NCBI RefSeq assembly: GCF_025464955.1
Contig: NZ_JAODNM010000176.1
Coordinates: 1 to 53,505 of the forward strand
Source of the DNA: Amycolatopsis sp.
Lineage (GTDB): Bacteria > Actinomycetota > Actinomycetes > Mycobacteriales > Pseudonocardiaceae
DNA: 53,505 bases
Direction: 5' to 3'
Shown here piece by piece: positions 36,201 through 50,400 of this stretch. Each line of letters starts with the position of its first letter. Within the stretch, counting starts at the first letter, position 1. Position numbers and translations under genes: made by a program. The notes beneath the pieces were generated by a model. It was not told where the DNA came from, did not search any database, and saw only the letters and a list, made by a program, of their open reading frames with translations.

Positions 36201-38450
36201 CACCAAGGTGCTCACAGAATCGGCAAACCGGACCGCGTCTCGGACATGACGCACCCAATACTCCGGCGACGTCACGTCACCAGAAGTCGCGATCGGGACA
36301 ACCGGCTCGTTGAACGACAGGCCCTCCACCACCTCACGGAACTCATCCACCATCGGATCCATCAACGGTGAGTGGAACGCATGACTGACCGGCAAACGAC
36401 TAGTCTTCCGGCCCTGAACCTCGAAAACTGCGACAATCCCCAGTACCTCGTTCTCGACACCGGCGATGACCACCGACGACGGCCCGTTGACCGCGGCGAT
36501 CGACACACCATCAGTCAGCAGCGGCAGCACCTCGGCCTCAGTCGCCTGCACCGCCACCATCGCGCCACCGGCCGGCAACGCCTGCATCAACCGAGCCCGC
36601 GCCGACACCAACGTGCAAGCATCCTCCAGCGACAGCACACCCGCCACATGCGCGGCCGCGACCTCACCAATCGAATGCCCACCAACAAAATCAGGCCGAA
36701 CACCCCACGACTCCACCAACCGGAACAACGCCACCTCAAGCGCGAACAACGCCGGCTGCGCCGCACCAGTCTGATTCAACAAATCCTGATCATCAGGCAA
36801 CTCGACACCCAACCGCGCGAGCACCGCGTCGAAAGCCTCAGCGAACACCGGGAACCGGGCAGCCAACTCCCGACCCATCCCCACCCGCTGCGAACCCTGA
36901 CCCGAAAACAACACCGCCACCGACTGCTCAGTGGCAGCACCACGCGCCACCTCGACCACACCATCCTCAGTGGCCAACAGCACCGCCCGATGCTCAAACA
37001 CCGAACGTCCCGTCATCAACGAGAATCCGACATCAACCGCGGAACGTCCCTCCACACAGGACCTTATGCGCCCGATCTGGTCGTCCAGCGCCGCCCGGTT
37101 CTTGCCCGAGACCAGCAGCGGCGTTACCGCCCGCGGCAGGGGCTCGACCGGCGCGGCTACGGACGGCGCTGCCTCCAAGATGACGTGGGCGTTGGTGCCG
37201 CTGATACCGAACGAGGACACTCCGGCCCGGCGTGGCCGGCTGGTCTCCGGCCACGGGGTCTGCTCGGTGAGCAGCTCGACGGCGCCGGCCGACCAGTCCA
37301 CATGCGATGACGGCTCGGTGATGTGCAGGGTCTTCGGCAGCAGGCCGTGGCGCAGCGCCTGCACCATCTTGACCACTCCGACCACTCCGGCCGCAGCCTG
37401 CGTGTGCCCGAGGTTCGACTTCGCCGAGCCGAGCAGCAACGGCCGTTCACGGTCCTGCCCGTAGGCGGCAAGCAGCGCCTGCGCTTCGATCGGGTCGCCC
37501 AGCGTCGTACCCGTGCCGTGTGCTTCGACGGCGTCCACATCGGATGGTTTGAGCCCGGCACTCGCCAGTGCCTGCCGGATCAGGCGCTGCTGCGACGGAC
37601 CGTTCGGCGCGGTCAGGCCATTGGAAGCGCCGTCCTGGTTCACCGCCGAACCGCGCACCACCGCGAGGATCTCATGTCCGTTGCGCCGCGCGTCGGAGAG
37701 GCGTTCCAGCACCAACACGCCGACGCCCTCGGACCACGCGGTGCCGTCGGCCGAGTCGGAGAACGGCTTGCACCTGCCGTCCGGCGCGAGGCCGCCCTGT
37801 TGGGTGAACTCCATGAAGGCGCCCGGAGTGGCCATGAGCTGGACGCCGCCGGCCAGCGCCAGGGTGCACTCGCCGCCGCGCAGTGCCTGTGCGGCAAGGT
37901 GTAGCGCCACCAGTGCCGACGAACACGCGGTGTCGATCGTCATCGCCGGACCTTCCAGTCCGAGCGTGTAGGAAAGCCTGCCCGCGATGACACTGGGTGA
38001 GGTTCCCGTGCCCGAGTAGCCCTCCATGCTCTGCAGGGAGCCAAGGAGCAGGTGCGCGTAATCAGCGCCGCCCGAGCCGACGAACACACCGGTCCGGCTG
38101 CCCCGCAATGACGCCGGGTCGATCCCGGTGCGTTCGATCGCCTCCCACGAGGTCTCCAGGATCAGGCGTTGATGCGGGTCCATCGACACGGCCTCTCGGG
38201 GTGAGATGCCGAAGAACGCGGGGTCGAAGTCGGCGATGCCGTCCACGAACCCGCCGCTGAGGGTGGCACTGCGGCCGGCGCCTTCGCCGGTGAGCATGTC
38301 GAGGTCCCAGCCGCGGTCGGTGGGGAACGGCCCGATCGCGTCGCGGCCTTCCACCAGAAGCTGCCACAGCTCTTCCGGCGAGGTGACCCCGCCGGGGAAG
38401 CGGCAGCTGATCCCGACGATGGCCACGGTCTCGTCGGTGACCTTCACCGA
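33201..38450 (-). other. PKS module R4: KS-AT(malonyl)-DH-KR(B1)-ACP and docking domain
   Basis: KS: DPHQR variant of DPQQR (near 38175) and TACSSA (near 37920). AT: GHSIGE (near 36675), HAFH (near 36380). DH: H-VVH-G-AITF-P (near 35790) and HPALLDAAVQ. KR: TGGTGGLG (near 34475), LDD, GQANYAAAN (near 34050), type B1. ACP: GFDSL (near 33575). About 75 residues of C-terminal docking sequence follow (helices around LTELDRLEAAL and DDIFAFIDNEL). Predicted outcome: double bond C4=C5, conjugated with that formed by the terminal module. Confidence 0.9.
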
Positions 38451-41400
38451 ATCCTCGGCCTGCTCGCGCAGACCGCCGAACAGTTCGGCGACGAGGTGCT
38501 CGGCCAGCACCTGTGGTGTCGGGTAGTCGAACACGAGCGTGGCGGGCAGCCCGAGCCCGGTCGCCGTGCTCAGCCGGTTGCGCAGTTCGACGGCGGTGAG
38601 CGAGTCGAACCCCAATTGCCGGAATTCCTGCTCGGTGTCGAGCGTCCGCGGCGAAGCGTGTCCCAGCACCGCCGCTGCCTCGGCCCGCACCAACTGCAGC
38701 ACCGCGCGGGCACGCTCGGCCGGCTTGAGCTTCTCCAGCCTGCCGGTGGCGCGGCCACCCGAAGCGGCCGTGCGACGAGTGCGCACCAGACCGCGCAGCA
38801 TCGGCGGAACCGCACCCGCGAACGGCGCCGGACCGGAACCTGTCGCCATCCTGGTCGGTACCACCAGCGACTCGTCAACGGTGATCGCCGCGTCGAACAG
38901 GGCAAGGCCCTGCTCGACCGACAGCGGCGGCATACCGGAGCGCTCCATGCGCTCCACGGCCGCGGCGTCCAGGCCGGCGGTCATTCCGACGCCGGGCGCC
39001 CACGCACCCCACGCCAGTGACACCGCCGACAGACCCCGCGCGCGTCGGTGTGCCGCAAGTGCGTCGAGGAAGCTGTTGCCTGCCGCGTAGTTGCCCTGCC
39101 CGGCACTTCCCATCACACCGGAAACCGAGGAGTAGAGCACGAACCCGGCCAAATCGAGATCCTGGGTCAGCTCGTGCAGGTGCCATGCCGCGTCCACCTT
39201 CGGACGGAGAACGGTGTCCATCCGCTCAGGAGTCAACGACCCGATCACACCGTCGTCCAGCACACCGGCCGTATGCACGACAGCGGTCAACGGATGCTCG
39301 ACGGCCGCCACGATCTCGGCCAAGGCCTGCCGATCGGCCACATCACACGCCGTCACAACCACATCGGCGCCGCGCGCGATCAGCTCCGCCCGCAACTCCG
39401 GCGCGCCAGGAGCGTCGAGCCCACGACGGCTCAGCAGAACCAGGTATCGAACACCCCGCTCCGCCACCAGGTGCCGCGCCAACTCCGCGCCCAGCCCACC
39501 CGTGCCACCCGTGATCAGCACTGTCCCGTCGGGGTCCCATGTCTTCGGAGTGGTGAGCACGATCTTGCCGATGTGCCGCGCGCGGCTCATGTACCGGAAC
39601 GCGTCCTTCGCCCGGCGGACGTCCCAGCTGCTGATCGGCAAGGGCCGCAGCGCGGCCTCGCCGAACAGCTCCACCAGCACGAGCAGCATCTGCTGGACTC
39701 GATCGAGGTCGACCTGTCCGAGGTCGAACGGCCGGTACACCACCCCTGGCAGACTCGCCGGGTCGCGCAGGTCGGTCTTGCCCATCTCCAGGAACCGGCC
39801 GCCGGAGCCGAGCAACCGCAGTGAAGCGTCGACGAACTCGCCGGTGAGTGCGTTGAGCACGACGTCGACACCCTGGCCGAACCGCTCCTCGAACTCCGTC
39901 GTCCGAGAAGACGCGATGTGGTCTTCGGCCACGCCGAGAGAACGAAGCACGCCCCACTTGCTCTCGCTGGCGGTGGCGAAGACCTCCGCACCGAGATGCT
40001 TCGCGACTTGGATCGCGGCCATGCCGACACCACCGGCACCGGCGTGGATCAGGACCTTCTCCCCCGGGCGCACAGCCGCGAGGTCCACCAGCGCGTAGTA
40101 CGCCGTCAGGAAAACCAACGGCACCGAAGCCGCCTCTTCCCACGACCATCCGGCTGGAACCCTGGTCAGGTAGCGTTCTTCCGCCACGCCCAGTGGGCCG
40201 AACCCGCCGAACACCATGCCCATGACGTGGTCACCGACGGTCAGGCCGGATACTGCGGACACATCGGGGCCGGTCTCGACGACCACGCCCGCCGCCTCGG
40301 CGCCGAACAGTCCCGCTTCGCCGGGGTACATGCCCAGGGCGTTCAGCACATCGCGGAAGTTCACTCCGGCCGCTCGCACCGCGATCCGGACCTGTTGGCC
40401 GGTCAGCGGCGCCAGCACCTCCGGGCACGGGGTGAGCGTCAACTCGTCCAGGCTGCCCTTGCCTGCGGTGCCCAGCCGCCACGGCGTATCCGTGGGCGGC
40501 ACCAAGTTGGCTCCCGAAGCCAGCCGGGCCAGGCGGCCCGCGAGCACGATGTCCCCGCGCACCACGACTTGTTGTTCGTCCTCGGCCAGCACCGCGGGAA
40601 CGATCCCGAGGCCGCCGGACGGCTCGGTGGGCAGATCCACCAGCAGGAATCGTCCAGGGTTCTCGGCCTGCGCCGAGCGCACGAGACCCCAGGCCGCCGC
40701 GGCGGCGAGATCCGCGACGTCCTCGTCGCCGACCGCCACCGCTCCGCGCGTCACGAACACCATCCGCGTCGCGTCGGCCAGCGCATCCTGCATGATCGCC
40801 AGTACGCGGTCGGCCAGCACGTGGACCGCCGCCGGCCCGGTCTCTCCCACGATCGGGACCACGACGATGTCCGGCACCTCGTCGCCGATCGCCTCGGTCA
40901 ACGGCGCGGCGGCCAGGGACTCGGCGAGCACGGCGGCCAGTCCGGACTCGTCGTCACCGCGGATCGCCCACCGCTTGGCGGTGACGGCCGGTTCGATCGG
41001 CGTCCAGTCGATTCGGAACAGCGAGTCGAGCACACCGGAGACAGGTGCGACGGGTCCCTGCGGTGACGGCACGCGGATCAGGAGGGAATCGACCGAAACC
41101 ACCGGCTGGCCCTCGACGTCGACCGCGAGCACCGACACCGAGTCCGCACCGGTGCGCGTCAGCCGCACCCGCAGCATCGACGCGCCCGTGGCGTGCAGCG
41201 AAGCCCCGGTCCACTCGAACGGCAGTCCTTGGCCGGCGTCGTCGACGAGCCCGATGGCGTGCAGCGCGGAGTCCATCAGTGCCGGGTGCACCCCGTACGT
41301 CGCCGCGTCTTCGACCTGCTCGGGCAGGGCGACCTCGGCGAAGATCTCGCCGTCACGCCGCCATGCGCCATTCAGTCCCTGGAACACCGGCCCGTAGACG

Positions 41401-44400
41401 AGACCACCCTGTTCCGCGAGCTGCGGGTAGTAACCTTCCAGGTCCACTGCTTCGGCGCCGGCCGGCGGCCACTGCGCGTCGCCGAGCCCGACAGCCGGGT
41501 CCGGGGCGGAGATGACCGTGCCACCGGCGTGCAGGGTCCATTCGCGCGACATCGTGTCAGCGGGCTGGGAGTACACGTTCACCGAGCGGCGACCGGACTC
41601 GTCCGGCGCCCCGACGCGCACCTGCACCGAGACCGCGTCGCGGTCCGGCAGCACCAGCGGGACCATCAAGGTCAAGCGCTCGACGCGCTCGCAGCCGAGT
41701 AGATCACCAGCGCGGAATGCCAGTTCCAGGAAACCGGTGCCGGGGAACAGCACCACCCCGCCCACGACGTGGTCGGCCAGCCACGGATGCGTCGCCGACG
41801 ACAGCCTGCCGGTCAGCACCAGCTCGTCGGAGCCTGCCATCGCCACGGACGCGCCCAGCAACGGGTGCCCCGGCGAGACCAGGCCGAGGCCGGACACGTC
41901 ACCGGGTCGCATGGACAGCGTCGCGGTGGGCCAGAAGCGCTGGCGGTCGAAGGCGTAGGTCGGCAGATCCACCAGCCGCGCACCCATGCCGGCGAACCAG
42001 GCTCGCCAGTCCACCCGCACCCCGGACACGTGCAACCGGGCCAGCGCCGACACCGACGCGACTTCTTCCGGCTGGTCCTTGCGCAGCAACGGAACCAGCA
42101 CCGCAGAGGCGGGCACCGACTCGGCGGCCATCCCGGACAGCACACCGTCCGGGCCGAGCTCGAGAAAGGCCGAAACGCCATGCTCGGTCAGCGCCGTGAC
42201 ACCGTCGGCGAACCGGACGGCCTCGCGGACGTGATTCACCCAGTACTCCGGTGACGTCACAACACCGGAGGTCACCATCGGGATGGTCGGCTCGTGCAGC
42301 GTCAGACCCGCGACCACCTGGCGGAAGTCGTCGAGCATCGGGTCCATCAGGGGCGAGTGGAACGCATGGCTGACCGCCAGTGCGGTCGCCTTCGTGAACC
42401 GTGCGGCGATCTCGGTGACGGCGTCGGAATCCCCGGAGATGACCACGGAGGACGGCCCGTTGACCGCGGCGATCGACACTCGGTCCGTCAGGTGCGGCAG
42501 GACTTCGGCCTCACTCGCTCGCAGCGCGACCATCGCGCCCACCCGTCGCCCACCACCACCACCCTCAACGGAGTCGCTATGCGACGCTGAAACATTCCCA
42601 GGCAGTGCCTGCATCAGATTCGCGCGTGCCGCGACGAGACGGCAGGCGTCCGCCAGCGAGAACACCCCGGCGACGTGCGCGGCCGCGACCTCACCGATCG
42701 AATGCCCGGCGAGGTACTGCGGCCGGATCCCGAACGACTCCGCCAGCCGGAACAACGCCACCTCGACCGCGAACAGCGCGGGCTGGGCGAACCCGGTCTG
42801 GTTCAACGCTTCCTGGTCATCGCCCCACATGACCTCGCGGAGCGGGCGGGAAAGGTACGGGTCGAGCTCGGCCAGCACGGTGTCGAGCGCGTCGGCGAAG
42901 ACGTCGAACCGCGCGTACAGCTCACGGCCCATGCCGATCCGCTGCGAACCCTGCCCCGAGAACAACATCGCCAGCGAACGCTCGGCCGCGACACCACGGG
43001 CGGTTTCGACGACACCGTCGGCCCCGGCCAGCAGCACCGCACGATGCGTGAACTCGGATCGGGACGTCACCAGCGCGAACCCGACGTCCACGTTGTTGTC
43101 CACAGTGGACTTAAGACGGTCCACCTGCGAGTCCAGTGCGGCTTCGGACTTTCCGCAGACAACCCAGGGAACCACAACCGGCGATAGCTCGGGACGCTCG
43201 GCAGCGGGAACGCCGGCCGGGGCCTCTTCGAGGATCACGTGCGCATTGGTGCCGCTGATCCCGAAAGACGACACCCCGGCTCGGCGCGGCCGGTCGGTCG
43301 CCGGCCACTCGGTCTGCTCGGTCAGCAGCTCCACCGCGCCCGTTGACCAGTCGACGTGCGACGACGGGTCGCTGACATGCAGCGTGCGCGGCAGTGTCTG
43401 GTGCTGGAACGCCAGCATCATCTTGATCAGCCCCGCGGCACCCGCGGCCGCCTGGGTGTGACCCAGGTTCGACTTGACCGACCCGAGCAGCAGCGGCCGC
43501 TCGCGGTCCTTTCCGTAGGTGGCCAGCAGCGCCTGCGCTTCGATCGGGTCACCGAGCTTCGTGCCCGTGCCGTGCGCTTCAACAGCGTCCACATCGGACG
43601 GTGCGAGCCCGGCACTGGCGAGCGCCTGGCGAATCACGCGCTGCTGCGACGGTCCGTTCGGCGCGGTCAGCCCGTTCGACGCGCCGTCCTGGTTCACCGC
43701 GGAACCCTTGACGACGGCGAGTATCCGATGCCCGTTGCGCTGGGCGTCGGACAAGCGTTCCACCAACAGAATCCCGACGCCCTCGGACCAGCTGGTGCCG
43801 TCGGCGTCGTCGGAGAACGCTTTGCAGCGGCCGTCTTCGGCCAAGCCGCCCTGGCGGGAGAACCCGCCGAAGCTCGTCGGGGTGGCCATCACCGTCACGC
43901 CGCCGACCAGCGCCAGCGAACACTCGCCGCCGCGCAGCGCCTGGGTCGCCAGGTGCAGGGCGACCAGCGCTGACGAACACGCGGTGTCGATCGTGACCGC
44001 GGGGCCTTCCAAACCGAGCGTGTAGGACAGCCGGCCGGAGATCACGCTGGCGGCGAGCCCGGTCCCGGCATGGCCTTCGAGGTCTTCCCTGGCCGCCAGC
44101 ACGAGCCGCTGGTAGTCCTGTCCGTTGGTGCCGACGAACACGCCGGTCCGGCTGCCGCGCAGCGAAACCGGATCGATCCCCGCGCGCTCGACCGCCTCCC
44201 AGGAGGTCTCCAGCAGGAGCCGCTGCTGCGGGTCCATCGCCAGCGCCTCACGCGGGGAGATTTCGAAGAAGGCGGGATCGAAGTCGGCGACCCCGTCCAG
44301 GAAGCCACCCTGGAGGGTGGCGCTGTGCCCTGGGCCTTCGCCGGACAGCGCGGCCAGGTCCCAGCCACGGTCGCCAGGGAACTCACCGATGACGTCGCGG

Positions 44401-47400
44401 CCTTCGGTGAGTACGCGCCAGAGGTCTTCCGGCGACGCGATCCCGCCGGGGAAACGACACGACATAGCGACGATGGCGATCGGGTCGTCGGACCTGCCGA
44501 CCGTGGTCGTGGTCTCCCCCACCAGGTCTATTCCGGCGCCGAGAAGCTCACCCAGCAGGTACCCGGCGAGCACCTGCGGCGTCGGATAGTCGAAGACCAG
44601 GCTCGCCTGCAAGGAGATCCCGGTCACCGCGGCGAGCTGGTTACGCAGTTCCACTGCTGTCAGTGAGTCGAAACCCAGGTCACGGAAGGCTTTTCCGGGA
44701 CTGACCGACTCCTTGCCCGCGTGTCCGAGAACCGCCGCGGCGATCGTACGGACGAGGTCGAGCACCGGTTCGATCCGCTCGCCCTCGGCCAGGCCACGCA
44801 GGCGCTGGTGCAACTCGGAGGTGACCGACTCGGTCTCCCGGCGCGCGGCCTCGACGGCCTCGGCGGCCTTGCGGGCGGCGGGCAGTCCGGCCAGCAGCGG
44901 GCTGGACCGCAAGCTGAGCAGTGACGTCAACAGCTGTGGCTGTTGCAGATCCGCGACCACCGGCGTCGCGACCGGCTCGGCCACAACCCGCCAAAGCGCC
45001 GACAGCGCCAGTTCGGGGTCGAGCGCCGAGACACCGACACGGCGCAGGGCGTCGCCGACCTCGGCCCGGTCGGCCATGCCGTCCCCGGCCCAGGCGCCCC
45101 AGGCGATCGAGGTCGCGGTCAGGCCGTCGGCTCGACGGCGTTGCGCGAGTGCGTCCAGTACGGCGTTCGCCGCCGCGTAGTTGGCCTGCCCCGGGTTGCC
45201 GACCGCACCGGCCACCGAGGAGAACAGCACGAACATCGAAAGATCCAGATCGCGGGTGAGCTCGTCGAGCACCACCGCCGAATCCACCTTCGACCGGAAC
45301 ACGTCGGCGAACCGCTCAGGCGTGAGCCCGGCGAGAGCGCCGTCGTCGAGCACGCCGGCGGTGTGCACCACGCCGGTCACCCGGTGTGCGTCCAGTACCG
45401 CCGCCAGACTGTCGCGGTCGGCGACGTCACAGGCCTCGATCGTGACATCCGCACCCAGTGCGACCAGTTCGTCGCGCAGTTCCGCCGCGCCGGGAGCGGC
45501 CGGCCCGCGACGGCTGAGCAGCACCAATCGCTCGACGCCCCGGCCGGCCAGATCCCGCGCGACGCGTGCGCCGAGCGCACCCGTCCCGCCGGTGATCAGC
45601 ACGGTTCCGGAAAGCTCCGGCGCGTGGGCGGGTCGCCCGACCGGGGCGGGCGCCAGCCGCCGTCCGAACACTCCGGTCGACCGGACGGCGACCTGGTCCT
45701 CGCCGGACCCGCCGTGCAGGACCACGGCCAACCGCCGGGCGGCGCGCTCGTCCAGCACCTCGGGCAGGTCGATGACGCCGCCCCAGCGCTCAGGGTGCTC
45801 CAGCGCCGCCACCCGGCCCAGGCCCCAGAGAGCGGCTTGGCGGGGGTTGACGATCGGATCAGTGCGACCGACCGAGACCGCGCCGCGAGTCAGCGCCCAC
45901 AGCGGAGCCGACACTCCGGCGTCACCCAAGGCTTGGGCGAGCACGAGCGTCGAACTCAGACCCTCGGGGACCGTTTCCCGGTCCTCGATCAGCCCGAGCA
46001 GCGACACCACACCACTGGCCCGCGTGCCGGACAGCTGCTCGGCGAGCTGGGCCCGGTCGGTTCCGGCGACCTCGACGACCACGGCGCCCGACCCGAGCGC
46101 GTTCAGGACGGCCAGCGTCTCGGCATTCTCCGCCGCCCCAGCGGGAACGGCGACCAGCCACGATCCGGCCGTCTCCGCGGCGGTCAGACCGGCCAGCGGC
46201 TGCCAGCTTTCGTGGTACAGCAATGAGTCCACGCCGGACTCGACACGGCGGCGGCTCCGCCAGGCCGACAGCGCGGGCACGACCGCCGACACGGTTTCGC
46301 CGTCCAGGTCCAGTGTTGCCGCCAGCGACTCGAGGTCCTCGCGCTCGACAGCGTCCCAGAACGCGGTATCCACCGGGTCCTGGCCGACCGGCATCCCGGT
46401 GGGTTCGAGCCAGAACCGCTCGTGCTGGAAGGCGTAGGTCGGCAGGTCGACCCGTTGCGCGCCGGTACCGTCGAACACCGGAGTCCAGTCGACGGGCACC
46501 CCCGTGACGTACAGCCGGGCCAGCGCGGTGAGCAATGCGGTCTCCTCACCGCGATCCTTGCGCAGCGTGGGCACCATCGAGACCTCGGACGCCATCGCCG
46601 AGAGCACGCCGTCCGGCCCGAGCTCCAGGAACGCCGTAACACCCTGCTCGACCAGGCTGTTCACCGAGTCCGCGAAGCGAACAGCGTCCCGAACATGGCG
46701 CACCCAGTACTCGGGTGAGGTCACATCACCGGAAGTCGCGACCGGGATCCGCGGTTCCGCGAAGGACAGACCCTCGATCGCGGAACGGAACTCGTCCAGC
46801 ATCGGATCCATCAACGGCGAGTGGAACGCGTGCGAAACCTTGAGCCGCTTGTTCTTCCACCGCTCGGCCAGCTTGAGAACCTCGTTCTCGACACCGGCGA
46901 TAACCACCGACGACGGCCCGTTGACCGCGGCGATCGACACACCATCAGTCAGCAGCGGCAGCACCTCGGCCTCAGTCGCCTGCACCGCCACCATCGCACC
47001 ACCGGCCGGCAACGCCTGCATCAACCGGGCCCGCGCCGACACCAACGTGCAAGCATCCTCCAGCGACAGCACACCCGCCACATGCGCGGCCGCGACCTCA
47101 CCAATCGAATGCCCACCAACAAAATCAGGGCGAACACCCCACGACTCCACCAACCGGAACAACGCCACCTCAAGCGCGAACAACGCCGGCTGCGCCGCAC
47201 CAGTCTGATTCAACAACTCCTGATCATCAGGCAACTCGACACCCAACCGCGCGAGCACCGCGTCGAAAGCCTCAGCGAACACCGGGAACCGGGCAGCCAA
47301 CTCCCGGCCCATCCCCACCCGCTGCGAACCCTGACCCGAAAACAACACCGCGAGTGACTGCTCGGCGGCGACCCCGCGAGCCACCTCGACACCGGCCAGC

Positions 47401-50400
47401 AGCACCGCACGGTGCTCGAACACCGAACGTCCGGTCACCAACGAGAAGCCGACGTCGACTGGATTGTCCATAGTGGACTTTATGTGCTCGACCTGCGCGG
47501 TCAGCGCGGCCTCGGTCTTCCCGGAGAGCACCCATGGCACCGTGTTTTCCGGCACTGTGTTTTCTGCGTGCGTTCCACGCGGCGCGACCTCGCGGGGGTG
47601 GCCCTGCTCCAGAATAACGTGGGCGTTCGTGCCGCTCAGGCCGAACGAGGAGACACCGGCGCGGCGAGGACGGCCGGTCTCCGGCCAGGCGGTCTGCTCG
47701 GTGAGCAGTTCGACCGCACCGGCCGACCAGTCCACATGGGACGTCGGCTCGCTGACGTGCAGAGTTCGCGGCAGCACCCCGTGTTCCAACGCCAGGACAG
47801 TCTTGATCAACCCGGCGACGCCCGCCGCGGCCTGCGTGTGTCCGAGGTTCGACTTGATGGTCCCCAGCAGCAGCGGCTGCTCGCGGTCCCTGCCATAGGT
47901 GGCCAGCAGGGCCTGTGCCTCGATCGGATCGCCCAGTTTCGTGCCCGTGCCATGCGCTTCGACGGCGTCCACGTCGGAGGTCGACAGGCCGGCGGCGGCC
48001 AGCGCGGCGCGGATGACCCGCTGCTGGGCGGGCCCGTTCGGCGCGGTCAGCCCATTCGACGCACCGTCCTGGTTCAGCGCCGAACCGCGCACCACGGCGA
48101 GGATCCGGTGACCGTTGCGCTCGGCGTCCGACTGCCGCTCGACCACGAGCACGCCGACGCCTTCGGACCAGCCGGTGCCCTCGGCGTCGTCGGAGAATGC
48201 CCGGCACCGGCCATCCTGGGCCAGCCCGCCCTGGGCGTTGAAGCCGACGAAGTTCATCGGCGTGGACATGACGGTCACGCCGCCGACGAGTGCCAGCGAG
48301 GATTCGCCGCTGTGCAGCGACTGCGAAGCCAGGTGCAGCGCGACCAACGACGACGAGCACGCCGTGTCGACGGTGAGCGCCGGGCCCTCGAAGCCGAAGG
48401 TGTAGGACAGCCTGCCCGAGATGACTGCGGCCGCCAGCCCGGTGCTGGCGTGTCCCTCGATCTCCCTGCTTGCCTGCATGACGAGGTTGGTGTAGTCCTG
48501 CCCGTTGGTGCCGACGAACACACCGGTCCGGCTGCCTCGCAGCGTGGTGGCGTTGATGCCCGCCCGCTCGATGGCCTCCCAGGACACCTCCAGCAACTGC
48601 CGCTGTTGCGGGTCCATCGCCGTCGCCTCGCGCGGCGAGATGCCGAAGAAGCCGGGGTCGAACTTCGTTGCGCTGTCGAGGAATCCGCCCTCGCCGGTGA
48701 CGTCCGCGAGTGGGCCGTCGGCCCAGCCGCGGTCGGCGGGGAAGCCGGAGATCGCGTCGCCGCCGTCCGCCAGCAACCGCCACAGGTCCTCGGGCGAGCG
48801 CACCCCGCCGGGGAATCGGCAGCCCATGCCGACGATGACGATCGGGTCGTCGACGACGACCGCCGCGTGCGATCCGGCGTCGGCTGTGCCGTCCTCGCCC
48901 AGCAGTTCGGCGAGGAGATGACCGGCCAGCACGAGCGGTGTCGGGTAGTCGAAGATGAGCGTCGCCGGCAGGCTCAGACCGGTGGCCGCGCCCAGCTGGT
49001 TACGGAGTTCGAGCGCGGTCAACGAGTCGAAACCCAGCTGCCGGAATTCCCGGTCGGCGCCGACGTCGGTAGCGGAATCGTGCCCGAGCACCGCGGCCGC
49101 CGCAGTGCGCACCAAGTCGATCAGGAACCGCTCACGTTCGCCTTCGCGTAGCTCCGCCAAGCGTTGTGCCAGCCCGGCACTGGTCGCACCGCGGCCACTC
49201 GCCGCGAGGCGGCGCCCGGAGCGGGTCAGCCCGCGCAGGATCGCGGGCACCTCACCGCGGACGCGGCCGGAGCCTTGCGCGAACGCGACGACCAGCGACT
49301 TGTCCAAGGTGATCGCGGTGTCGAAGGCCGCCAAACCTTGTTCGACCGACAGCAGGGGCATACCGGCTTCGGTGATCCGGCGGGCGTCGCTTTCGCGCAA
49401 GGTGGCGGTCATGCCCGCGGCCTGTGCCCAAGCGCCCCACGCAAGTGACACCGCGGGCAGGCCGCGACCACGGCGATGTGCCGCGAGTGCGTCGAGGAAG
49501 CTGTTTCCCGCCGCGTAGTTGCCCTGCCCGGCCGCGCCCATGATGCCCGAAACCGAGGAATAGAGCACAAATCCGGCCAGGTCGAGATCCTGCGTCAGCT
49601 CGTGCAAATGCCACGCCGCGTCCACCTTCGGACTCAGTACCGTGTCCATCCGCTCAGGAGTGAGCGATCCGATGACACCGTCATCGAGGACCCCGGCCGT
49701 ATGCACCACAGCAGTCAACGGATACTCGAGAGCAGCCAGCACCTCGACCACTGCGTCGCGATCCGCGACATCACACGCCGCCACGGCGACATCGGCGCCG
49801 TGCGCGATCAGCTCCGCCCGCAACTCGAGTGCACCAGGAGCGTCAAGCCCACGCCGGCTCAGCAAGACGAGATGCCGAATACCGCGCTCAGTCACCAGAT
49901 GCCGCGCCAACTCCGCGCCCAGACCACCAGTGCCGCCGGTGATCAGCACTGTCCCGCCGGGATCCCAAGCCCGGGAGACACCGGTCTGCGCGGACATCCG
50001 GGCCAGGCGCGCCGCCCGCACCTCACCGTCACGCACGATCACCTGTGTCTCACCGGCGTCCAGCAACGCGGGCAGACCCGGCAGCGCCGCCGCCGACTCG
50101 GCCGTGTCATCGAGGTCGACGAGCAGGAACCGGCCGGGGTTCTCCGTCTGCGCCGACCGCACCAGGCCCCACACGGCGGCGGCGGCGACGTCATCGCCGG
50201 ACACCGCGCCGTGGCTCACGAACACCGCGCGCGTGTCGGTGGTCAACCACTGCTGGAGCAGCGCCAGCGTGCCGGCCACGAGCTCGTGCACCCCGGTGCC
50301 GTCCCCGGTGATCGGGATCATGACGACTTCCGGGTCCGACTCGCCGTCAACCGTGATGGGCACCCAGTCAAGCTGGAACAACGAATCCCGCGACTGCGTG

